Assembly (NCBI GenBank): GCA_003482555.1
Contig: DMYQ01000284.1
Span: 1-5,328, forward strand
Length of the DNA: 5,328 nucleotides
Direction of reading: 5' to 3'
DNA from: Janthinobacterium sp.
Lineage (GTDB): Bacteria > Pseudomonadota > Gammaproteobacteria > Burkholderiales > Burkholderiaceae_D
The position numbers were made by a program, and so were the translations under genes. The notes under the pieces are model-generated. The model worked only from the letters and a program-made list of their open reading frames with translations, was not told the DNA's origin and did not search any database. Of the stretch, positions 1 through 5,328 are shown piece by piece; position 1 is the stretch's first letter, and the number at the start of each line of letters is the position of its first letter.

Positions 1-24
1 CCCTTTGATTTTCCTGCTGTATTC

Positions 25-100
25 TGGCTCCCCGACCTGGACTCGAACCAGGGACCTGCGGATTAACAGTCCGTCGCTCTACCAACTGAGCTATCAGGGA
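25..100 (-). tRNA. tRNA-Asn, anticodon GUU, CCA encoded
   Basis: This gene supplies asparaginyl-tRNA for AAC and AAU codons. Read on the minus strand, it is a 76-nt cloverleaf. The acceptor arms TCCCTGA (94-100) and TCGGGGA (29-35) pair fully, with one G-T wobble. The D arm is GCTC/GAGC. The anticodon loop CTGTTAA (63-69) carries GTT at 65-67. The T arm is CCTGG-TTCGAGT-CCAGG. A G discriminator and an encoded CCA follow at 25-28. The outermost anticodon-stem pair is an A-C mismatch (ACGGA against TCCGC), which leaves four good pairs; I recall the same arrangement in other Burkholderiales tRNA-Asn genes, so I do not read it as decay. No terminator is visible in the 24 bases left before the window edge, so a downstream co-transcribed gene cannot be excluded. 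Confidence 0.97.
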
Positions 101-111
101 AAAGAGGCAAC

Positions 112-140
112 ATTATAAACCGCCTCATGCACACGATCAA
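112..140 (-). promoter_or_regulatory. sigma70 promoter of tRNA-Asn
   Basis: On the minus strand a -35 box TTGATC (135-140) is separated by exactly 17 bp from a perfect -10 box TATAAT (112-117). Initiation about 7 bp downstream would fall near position 105, leaving only a 4-5 nt leader before the mature tRNA end at 100. The stretch just after the -10 box includes GCCTC, a GC-rich discriminator of the kind associated with stringent control of stable RNA promoters. The 10-bp AT-centred palindrome GATTTAAATC (141-150) directly abuts the -35 box, where an UP element would lie. The hexamers and spacing are seen directly; the UP element and stringent roles are inference. Confidence 0.85.
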
Positions 141-218
141 GATTTAAATCATGCGATACCGACAATGTTTCTGCTGCCTTCTGGATCAATCTTTCGAGCA
201 ACCCAGAGAACGAAGATC

Positions 219-1436
219 TTAAAGGACTTTGGCGATCGCGTCAATGACCTTGTCGATATTTGCCATATTCAGGGGCGCCACGCAGATGCGGCCCGTGTCG
301 ACGGCGTACACCGAGTGCTCGCGCGCCAGGGTTTCGACCTGGGCCTTGCTCAAGCCCGAGTAGGAAAACATGCCGACCTGTTCGCGCACGAAGTCGAAAT
401 CGTGGCCGGGCGCCTTTTCCTTCAGCTTCGTCACGAAGGCTACACGCATTTCGCGGATGCGCACGCGCATCGCGGCCAGCTCGTCTTCCCACAACTGGCG
501 CAATTCCGGCGAGGCCAGCACGGTGGCGACGACCTTGCCGCCATGCACGGGCGGGTTCGAATAATTGGTGCGCACCACGCGTTTCAGTTGCGACAGCAGA
601 CGCGCCGCCTCTTCCGCGCTCTCGGCGACGACGCTGAGCGCGCCCACCCGTTCGCCGTACAGCGAGAACGATTTCGAGAACGAGTTCGACACCAGCAGCG
701 GACCGCCGGCGGCAGCGAAGCGGCGCACCACGGCGCCGTCTTCGGCGATGCCGGCCGCGAAGCCCTGGTAAGCCATGTCGAGGAAGGGAATCAAGCCACC
801 TTCCTTGACGGCGGCGATGACGTCGCCCCACTGCTCGCTCGACAGGTCGGCGCCGGTCGGGTTATGGCAGCAGGCGTGCATCAGCACGATGGAACCGCGC
901 GGCATGGCCTTGAAATCGGCCAGCATGCCGGCGAAATTCACGCCGTGGGTGGCGGCATCGTAATAACTGTAATTGTTGACGACGAAACCGGCGCTTTCAA
1001 ACAGGGCGCGGTGGTTTTCCCAGCTCGGGTCGCTGATGTAGACTTGCGCGCCCGGCGCGAAGCGCTGCAGGAAGTCGGCGCCGATTTTCAAAGCCCCGGT
1101 GCCGCCGATGGCTTGCACCGTGACGGCGCGGCGCTCTTGAATGATGGCGCTGTCGGCCCCAAATACCAGCTCTTGCACCGCGCTGTCGTAGGCGGCCAGG
1201 CCGTCGATGGGCAGGTAGGTGCGCGGCGAGGCTTGCTCGATCAAGATGGCTTCGGCCTTGCGCACGCAGGACAGCAGCGGCACTTTGCCGTTTTCGTCAT
1301 AATAGACGCCAACGCCCAGATTGATTTTCGCGGGATTCTTATCCGCGTTGAATGCTTCGGTGATGCCCAGGATGGGGTCACGGGGGGCCATGTCGATGGC
1401 ACTGAACAGACTGGCGGGAGCGGAAGGGTTCGTCAT
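219..1436 (-). CDS. tyrB: aromatic/aspartate aminotransferase (class I, PLP-dependent)
   Basis: This is a cytoplasmic PLP enzyme that transfers an amino group between 2-oxoglutarate/glutamate and aspartate or aromatic 2-oxo acids. These are the last steps of aspartate, tyrosine and phenylalanine synthesis. The 405-residue protein is full length; E. coli AspC and TyrB are just under 400. The active site is complete by alignment from memory: Trp139 (DPSWENH), Asn192 (CCHNPTG), Asp220 and Tyr223 (FLDMAYQG), Schiff-base Lys255 ([14 protein letters not shown]), Arg263, Arg289 (RTNYSNPP) and Arg383 (TGRICVAP). Phrases such as [29 protein letters not shown] and [12 protein letters not shown] match TyrB better than AspC, so tyrB is preferred, but substrate range cannot be read from sequence. 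The ATG at 1436 gives the usual short N-terminus before DPILG. The frame stays open upstream to an ATG at 1523, but that 29-residue extension looks unlike the family. No clear Shine-Dalgarno precedes 1436. The stop is TAA at 219-221, and no convincing terminator separates it from the tRNA. Confidence 0.93.
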   Translation of the reverse strand: MTNPSAPASLFSAIDMAPRDPILGITEAFNADKNPAKINLGVGVYYDENGKVPLLSCVRKAEAILIEQASPRTYLPIDGLAAYDSAVQELVFGADSAIIQERRAVTVQAIGGTGALKIGADFLQRFAPGAQVYISDPSWENHRALFESAGFVVNNYSYYDAATHGVNFAGMLADFKAMPRGSIVLMHACCHNPTGADLSSEQWGDVIAAVKEGGLIPFLDMAYQGFAAGIAEDGAVVRRFAAAGGPLLVSNSFSKSFSLYGERVGALSVVAESAEEAARLLSQLKRVVRTNYSNPPVHGGKVVATVLASPELRQLWEDELAAMRVRIREMRVAFVTKLKEKAPGHDFDFVREQVGMFSYSGLSKAQVETLAREHSVYAVDTGRICVAPLNMANIDKVIDAIAKVL

Positions 1437-1485
1437 GATAAGATTGAATTCGATTGGAAGCGGGTTCACGGCGGAGTTGTAGACA

Positions 1486-1509
1486 GCGCCCCCATCGCTC
1501 CAGGGGCGC
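1486..1509. repeat. perfect 7-bp inverted repeat between tyrB and uvrB
   Basis: The arms GCGCCCC (1486-1492) and GGGGCGC (1503-1509) are exact reverse complements around a 10-nt centre (1493-1502). It lies 35 bp before the uvrB start and about 50 bp before the tyrB start on the other strand, near the middle of the gap. It could be an operator for a dimeric regulator or an mRNA leader hairpin. In DNA this GC-rich, a 7-bp match can also occur by chance. Confidence 0.4.
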
Positions 1510-1529
1510 CAGCAGAGCACCATTCTAAC

Positions 1530-1534
1530 AAAGG
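1530..1534 (+). promoter_or_regulatory. uvrB ribosome binding site
   Basis: AAAGG sits 10 nt before the ATG at 1545. It matters because the uvrB reading frame is open back to 165, through the whole antisense of tyrB, so frame length alone does not mark the start. This site, the divergent layout and the beginning of UvrB-like sequence about 20 residues later all favour 1545. Confidence 0.6.
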
Positions 1535-1544
1535 TCTGATTCGT

Positions 1545-3632
1545 ATGGCTGATTTATCCGTAGCAAGCGACGCGGCGCCGACCGTGGTATCGTTTCCCAA
1601 TTCCCCCTTCAAGCTGCACCAGCCCTTCTTGCCGGCCGGCGACCAGCCCACCGCGATCGCGCAACTGGTCGAGGGCATAGGCGATGGCCTGACCTACCAG
1701 ACCCTGCTGGGCGTGACCGGTTCCGGCAAGACGTACACCATGGCCAACGTCATCGCGCAAATGGGGCGGCCGGCCATCATCTTCGCGCCCAACAAGACGC
1801 TGGCGGCCCAGTTGTACAGCGAATTTCGCGAATTCTTTCCGCAAAACGCGGTCGAATACTTCGTCAGCTACTACGATTATTATCAGCCGGAAGCCTACGT
1901 GCCGCAGCGCGACCTGTTCATTGAAAAGGATTCGTCGATCAATGAGCACATCGAGCAGATGCGCCTGTCCTGCACCAAGTCGCTGATGGAGCGGCGCGAC
2001 GTCGTCATCGTCGCCACCGTGTCGGCCATCTACGGTATCGGTAACCCGAACGAATACCACCAGATGATCTTGACCCTGCGCGTCAAGGACAGGGTCAGCC
2101 AGCGCGACGTGATCGCCCGCCTGATCCAGATGCAATACACGCGCAACGAAGTCGACTTCGGCCGCGCCACCTTCCGCGTGCGCGGCGACACCATCGACAT
2201 CTTCCCGGCCGAGCACGCCGAACTGGCCGTGCGCCTGGAAATGTTCGGCGATGAAATCGAATCGATCCAGTTGTTCGACCCGCTCACCGGCCGCGTGCGG
2301 CAAAAGATTCCCCGCTTCACCGTGTATCCCGGCTCGCACTACGTGACGCCGCGCGCGACGGTGCTGCGCGCCATCGAAACGATCAAGGTCGAGTTGCGCG
2401 AGCGCCTCGAATTCTTCCGCCAGGAAAACCGACTGATCGAGGAACAGCGCCTGGAACAGCGCACCCGCTTCGACCTGGAAATGATGACCGAGATCGGCTT
2501 TACCAAGGGAATCGAAAACTATTCGCGCCACCTGTCCGGCGCCCTGCCCGGCGAACCGCCGCCCACCCTGGTCGACTACCTGCCGCCCGATGCGCTGATG
2601 TTCCTCGACGAGTCGCACGTGCTGATCGGCCAGCTCAGCGCCATGTACAATGGCGACCGTTCGCGCAAGACCAACCTGGTCGATTACGGCTTCCGGCTGC
2701 CGTCGGCGCTCGACAACCGGCCGCTGCGCTTCGACGAATTCGAGTCCAAGATGCGCCAGACCGTGTTCGTTTCGGCCACCCCGGCCGATTATGAAAAGAC
2801 CCATTCCGATCAGGTGGTGGAACAGGTGGTGCGCCCGACCGGCCTGGTCGACCCTTTGATCATCGTGCGCCCGGCCAGCAGCCAGGTCGACGACCTGATG
2901 TCGGAAATCATCGACCGCGTGAAAAAGAACGAGCGCGTGCTCGTCACCACCCTGACCAAGCGCATGTCGGAGCAATTGACCGATTACTTGAGCGACCACG
3001 GCATCAAGGTGCGTTACCTGCACAGCGACATCGAGACGGTGGAGCGGGTCGAGATCTTGCGCGACTTGCGCATCGGCACCTTCGACGTGCTGGTCGGCAT
3101 CAACCTGTTGCGCGAAGGCTTGGACTTGCCGGAAGTGTCGCTGGTGGCCATCCTGGACGCCGACAAGGAAGGTTTCCTGCGCTCGGAGCGCAGCCTGATC
3201 CAGACCATCGGCCGCGCCGCCCGCAACCTGAACGGCACCGCCATCCTGTACGGCGACCGCGTCACCGATTCGATGCGGCGCGCGATCGACGAAACGGAGC
3301 GCCGCCGCGCCAAGCAGATCGCCTTCAACGCGGCCAACGGCATCACCCCGACCGGCATCAAGAAGAGCATCAAGGAATTGATCGACGGCGTCTACAGCCC
3401 GCAAGAGGCGCGCGACAATCTGCAAGTGGCGCAGGAGGCGGCCAAGTACGAGTCGATGAGCGAGAAGCAAATCAGCAAGGAAATCAAGCGCCTGGAAAAA
3501 CTGATGCTCGACCACGCCAAGAACCTGGAGTTCGAAAAGGCGGCCCAGGTGCGCGACCAGTTGCACCTGCTCAAACAGCAACTGTTCGGCGCGCCGGGCA
3601 GCGACAACATCGTCTCGCTGCTGGGGTCCTGA
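1545..3632 (+). CDS. uvrB: UvrABC system protein B (excinuclease subunit B)
   Basis: UvrB is the damage-verifying helicase-like subunit of nucleotide excision repair. UvrA loads it on DNA, it checks the lesion, then it recruits UvrC for dual incision; it acts in the cytoplasm on the chromosome. The protein has 695 residues against 673 in E. coli, with about 17 extra at the N-terminus. Walker A GVTGSGKT is at 56-63. The tyrosine-rich beta-hairpin that clamps DNA is at about 105-120, with Tyr109, 110, 112, 113 and 118 all kept. The UvrA-interaction region follows at about 165-260. The Walker B/DESH box is at 355-358. Helicase motifs follow: VSATP (409-413), [11 protein letters not shown] (521-531) and QTIGRAARN (553-561). 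The C-terminal coiled UVR domain that binds UvrC is at about 642-678 ([17 protein letters not shown]). The catalytic set is complete and the gene looks intact. It is transcribed away from tyrB and appears monocistronic, with a hairpin 25 bp after the TGA. No LexA box is visible upstream, so SOS control is not supported by this sequence. Confidence 0.98.
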   Translation: MADLSVASDAAPTVVSFPNSPFKLHQPFLPAGDQPTAIAQLVEGIGDGLTYQTLLGVTGSGKTYTMANVIAQMGRPAIIFAPNKTLAAQLYSEFREFFPQNAVEYFVSYYDYYQPEAYVPQRDLFIEKDSSINEHIEQMRLSCTKSLMERRDVVIVATVSAIYGIGNPNEYHQMILTLRVKDRVSQRDVIARLIQMQYTRNEVDFGRATFRVRGDTIDIFPAEHAELAVRLEMFGDEIESIQLFDPLTGRVRQKIPRFTVYPGSHYVTPRATVLRAIETIKVELRERLEFFRQENRLIEEQRLEQRTRFDLEMMTEIGFTKGIENYSRHLSGALPGEPPPTLVDYLPPDALMFLDESHVLIGQLSAMYNGDRSRKTNLVDYGFRLPSALDNRPLRFDEFESKMRQTVFVSATPADYEKTHSDQVVEQVVRPTGLVDPLIIVRPASSQVDDLMSEIIDRVKKNERVLVTTLTKRMSEQLTDYLSDHGIKVRYLHSDIETVERVEILRDLRIGTFDVLVGINLLREGLDLPEVSLVAILDADKEGFLRSERSLIQTIGRAARNLNGTAILYGDRVTDSMRRAIDETERRRAKQIAFNAANGITPTGIKKSIKELIDGVYSPQEARDNLQVAQEAAKYESMSEKQISKEIKRLEKLMLDHAKNLEFEKAAQVRDQLHLLKQQLFGAPGSDNIVSLLGS

Positions 3633-3657
3633 AGCTCAAACCAGGGCCAAGATGCCG

Positions 3658-3684
3658 GGGGTCGGACCCGCCTGGTCCGACCCC
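3658..3684 (+). terminator. strong hairpin after uvrB, probable terminator or repetitive palindrome
   Basis: The arms at 3658-3668 (GGGGTCGGACC) and 3674-3684 (GGTCCGACCCC) pair perfectly over 11 bp around a CGCCT loop, 25 bp after the uvrB stop. This would be a very stable stem. It lacks an immediate T-run: GAGCTTACGCC follows, and the T-rich segment TTTTAATTTT begins only at 3701. It may therefore be an imperfect intrinsic terminator, a transcript-stabilising 3' stem or a dispersed palindromic repeat. An outer pair, AAGCTC (3632-3637) with GAGCTT (3685-3690), would extend the structure. Confidence 0.55.
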
Positions 3685-3706
3685 GAGCTTACGCCGACAA
3701 TTTTAA

Positions 3707-3735
3707 TTTTAATGAGTTCCGGCGCGTGCTACAGT
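3707..3735 (+). promoter_or_regulatory. candidate extended -10 promoter for the binding-protein gene
   Basis: TACAGT (3730-3735) is preceded by TGC, giving a TGn extended -10 element. A weak -35 candidate, TTTTAA (3707-3712), lies 17 bp upstream inside the AT-rich run TTTTAATTTTAA (3701-3712), which contrasts with the GC-rich surroundings. Initiation would be expected near 3742. This is a motif match only; the -35 box is poor, as extended -10 promoters allow. Confidence 0.4.
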
Positions 3736-3774
3736 CTGTCAATGGTGCGGTTTCCGCCGCGCGTGGGGGGGAAT

Positions 3775-5328
3775 ATGCTCACCATCGGACTGCGCCCTTA
3801 TCCATTGCCGGCCCTGCTCGCACTGCTCGGCCTGTTGAGCGGGGCCCTGCGGGCCGAACCGCTGGTAACGCTGGCGGCCAGCGAGCGCGCCCCCTACATC
3901 GGCAGCGCGCTGCCGGAAAACGGCTATGTCGCCGAGCTGGCGACGGAAGCGTTCAAGCGGCGCGGCTACCGCGTCAACATCCAGTTCTATCCGCTGGCGC
4001 GGGCGCTGCAACTTGCCCAGACCGGCGAGGCCGACGCGGTGCTGCCGCTGGCGCGCGAAGCTGGCGAGGGCGGCACCCCCGGCCTGGCATACTCGGCCCC
4101 CTTCCCCGGCGACACCATGGTCCTGCTGAAGAAAAAAACCCTCGCCGTCCAGTACGCGCCGGGCGCCGCCAACAAGGCCGACAGCTTGCTGGCGTCCCTG
4201 AACACATACCGCTTTGGCGTGGTGCGCGGCGGCTCCGCGCCGGCCGCCTTCGACAACGCCAAAATCGTGCACCAGGAGGCGGTTGCGAACGACCTGCAAA
4301 ACCTGGACAAACTGGAAAACGAACGCATCGACTTCGCCCTGATCGACAAGTACACGGCGGCCGACCTGATGGTGGGCCGGCGCCCGCACCTGATCGGCGG
4401 GTATGAGTTCATGACGCCGCCGCTGGCCCGGCGCGAATTCCACATCGGCTTTGCCACCGCCACCGCCCGCCAGCGGCAATTGCTGGCGGCCTTCAACGAG
4501 GGACTGGCGGATATGACGCGCGACGGCACCCTGACCAACATCCTGAAAAAACACGGCTTGTACTCCCCCGCCAAAGCAAAGACGAACAAGACGCGACTGG
4601 TCATCGCCACCGTCAACAACAGCGACATGCTGGTGATGCGCGCGCTCTCCGCCGAATACGAAAAGCAGCATCCCGCCATCGAACTGGAATGGCGCGTGCT
4701 GGACGAAGAGGTGCTGCGGGTGCGGCTGCTGAGCGACCTTGCGATCGCCGACGGCCAGTTCGACATCCTCACCATCGGCACCTATGAAACGCCGATCTGG
4801 GCCAAGCGCGGCTGGCTGACGCCGCTGCAGCCGCCCGACAACTACGACGTCGACGACCTGCTGCCGGCGGTGCGCAACGGCCTGTCGTACCAGAAGCGGC
4901 TCTACGCCTTGCCGTTTTACGCCGAAAGCATCATGACCTACTACCGCAAGGACTTGTTCGCCAAGGCGGGCGTGACGATGCCGGCGGCGCCCGGCTACGA
5001 CGACATCAAGGCACTGGCGGTAAAAATCCACAATCCGGCAGCCGGCATCTACGGCGTCTGCCTGCGCGGCAAGCCCGGCTGGGGCGACAACATGGCCTTG
5101 CTGACGTCGATGGTCAGCGTCTACGGCGGACGCTGGTTCGACCAGCGGGGCCGCCCGCAACTTGACTCGCCCGCATGGGAAAAAGCATTGGAGATGTACC
5201 GCGAGCTGCTGACCCGCTACGGCCCGCCGAATCCCGAGCGCAACAGCTTCAAGGAAAACCTGCGGCTCTTCTCGGACGGCCGCTGCGGCATCTGGATCGA
5301 CGCCACCGTGGCCGCCAGCGTGTTGTCG
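3775..5328 (+). CDS. secreted two-module solute-binding protein (family 3 type plus polyol-type family 1), 3' partial
   Basis: This frame stays open for 518 codons and leaves the window without a stop. Residues 1-27 form a signal peptide: a short n-region, a Leu/Ala-rich core at 10-24 and likely cleavage after ALRA. Residues about 29-263 resemble SBP_bac_3 modules (GYVAELATEAFKRRGY, GEADAVLPLAR, YSAPF, DFALIDKY). Asp191 fits the ligand-binding Asp of HisJ-like proteins, but the usual Arg before YSAPF seems replaced by Gly near 100. A basic linker (about 264-273) leads to a second module from about 274. It reads like SBP_bac_1 proteins for sorbitol/mannitol: ALPFYAESIMTYYRKDLFAKAGV, then GVCLRGKPGWGDNM (427-440), GGRWFD, YGPP and FSDGRCGIWIDATVAA. 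No membrane segment separates them, so both should be periplasmic. About 150 more residues are needed to finish the second module. Whether a membrane or signalling domain follows is unseen. The start is uncertain: a G-run (3765-3771) precedes ATG 3775, but an in-frame ATG at 3742 would add 11 residues. No permease or ATPase gene is adjacent within the window. Confidence 0.85.
   Translation, partial: MLTIGLRPYPLPALLALLGLLSGALRAEPLVTLAASERAPYIGSALPENGYVAELATEAFKRRGYRVNIQFYPLARALQLAQTGEADAVLPLAREAGEGGTPGLAYSAPFPGDTMVLLKKKTLAVQYAPGAANKADSLLASLNTYRFGVVRGGSAPAAFDNAKIVHQEAVANDLQNLDKLENERIDFALIDKYTAADLMVGRRPHLIGGYEFMTPPLARREFHIGFATATARQRQLLAAFNEGLADMTRDGTLTNILKKHGLYSPAKAKTNKTRLVIATVNNSDMLVMRALSAEYEKQHPAIELEWRVLDEEVLRVRLLSDLAIADGQFDILTIGTYETPIWAKRGWLTPLQPPDNYDVDDLLPAVRNGLSYQKRLYALPFYAESIMTYYRKDLFAKAGVTMPAAPGYDDIKALAVKIHNPAAGIYGVCLRGKPGWGDNMALLTSMVSVYGGRWFDQRGRPQLDSPAWEKALEMYRELLTRYGPPNPERNSFKENLRLFSDGRCGIWIDATVAASVLS

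Larger units (their letters stand above)
1437..1544. promoter_or_regulatory. divergent tyrB/uvrB intergenic control region
   Basis: These 108 bp must hold the start signals of both divergent genes unless transcription begins inside a coding region. I see no strong sigma70 promoter in either direction. The best single hexamer is TAGAAT on the minus strand (1522-1527), five of six matches to the -10 consensus, but it lacks a recognisable -35 box. On the plus strand the same spot reads CATTCT, a poor -10. No CTGT-N8-ACAG LexA operator is visible, although uvrB is an SOS gene in E. coli. The clearest structure is the inverted repeat at 1486-1509, listed separately. Confidence 0.45.

Noticed and set aside
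150..218. A search for an intrinsic terminator between the aminotransferase gene and tRNA-Asn.
   Set aside because: On the minus strand I found no stem followed by a T-run in this stretch, only short imperfect complementarities, so none is annotated.
1436..1523. An N-terminal extension of the aminotransferase to the ATG at 1523.
   Set aside because: The extra 29 residues have no family resemblance and would fill most of the intergenic region, including the inverted repeat, leaving almost no promoter space.
165..1544. A 460-codon open frame on the plus strand that continues in frame into uvrB, suggesting a UvrB with a huge N-terminal extension.
   Set aside because: It is exactly antisense to the well-supported aminotransferase, its composition (rich in His, Arg, Gly and Ala) matches no protein I recognise, and UvrB-like sequence begins only shortly after the ATG at 1545, which has its own Shine-Dalgarno.
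1554..3581. A 675-codon open frame on the minus strand across uvrB.
   Set aside because: It is a shadow frame produced by GC-rich third positions of uvrB. The translation is low-complexity, rich in Val, Asp, His, Gln and Arg, with no domain, and uvrB itself is unmistakable.
3731..3739. ACAGTCTGT as a possible LexA-type site upstream of the binding-protein gene.
   Set aside because: The half-sites are in the wrong order and spacing for CTGT-N8-ACAG; it is only a 4-bp inverted repeat overlapping the -10 element.
3726..4406. A 226-codon plus-strand frame overlapping the start of the binding-protein gene.
   Set aside because: It is out of frame with the recognisable product and gives an Arg/Gly/Pro/Ala-rich sequence without domain features.
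3739..5160. A 473-codon open frame on the minus strand across the binding-protein gene.
   Set aside because: It is antisense to a frame with a signal peptide and recognisable binding-protein motifs. Its own translation has no recognisable motif and the composition typical of antisense shadows.

Overview
The window looks like chromosomal DNA from a GC-rich betaproteobacterium. Oxalobacteraceae (Janthinobacterium, Massilia or Duganella type) is my best guess. The guess rests on strong G/C third-position bias, the UvrB and aminotransferase sequence types, and a tRNA-Asn with encoded CCA like those I recall from Burkholderiales. No database was searched, so the genus is inference.

Layout from left to right. 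A tRNA-Asn(GUU) gene lies on the minus strand (25-100) behind its own near-consensus sigma70 promoter (112-140). Upstream of it on the same strand is a complete class I aminotransferase of the AspC/TyrB family, closest in wording to TyrB (219-1436). A 108-bp divergent intergenic region (1437-1544), which contains a perfect 7-bp inverted repeat, separates it from uvrB on the plus strand (1545-3632). UvrB is complete at 695 residues. Downstream of uvrB come a perfect 11-bp hairpin (3658-3684), an AT-rich patch and a candidate extended -10 promoter. A large plus-strand gene then starts at 3775 and runs off the right edge, still open after 518 codons.

The aminotransferase, uvrB and the tRNA are ordinary housekeeping genes and do not form a single pathway. 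uvrB and the aminotransferase share an intergenic control region, while the tRNA has its own promoter. The last gene is the unusual one. It encodes a signal peptide, then a family-3 type periplasmic binding module, then a second and unrelated binding module resembling sorbitol/mannitol-binding proteins (SBP_bac_1). Its C-terminus lies outside the window. It may be a dual-module binding protein or the sensor half of a larger membrane signalling protein.

The window shows no transposon, CRISPR array, prophage gene or other sign of a mobile region. Several very long open frames antisense to tyrB, uvrB and the last gene are products of GC-rich codon bias and are not annotated.
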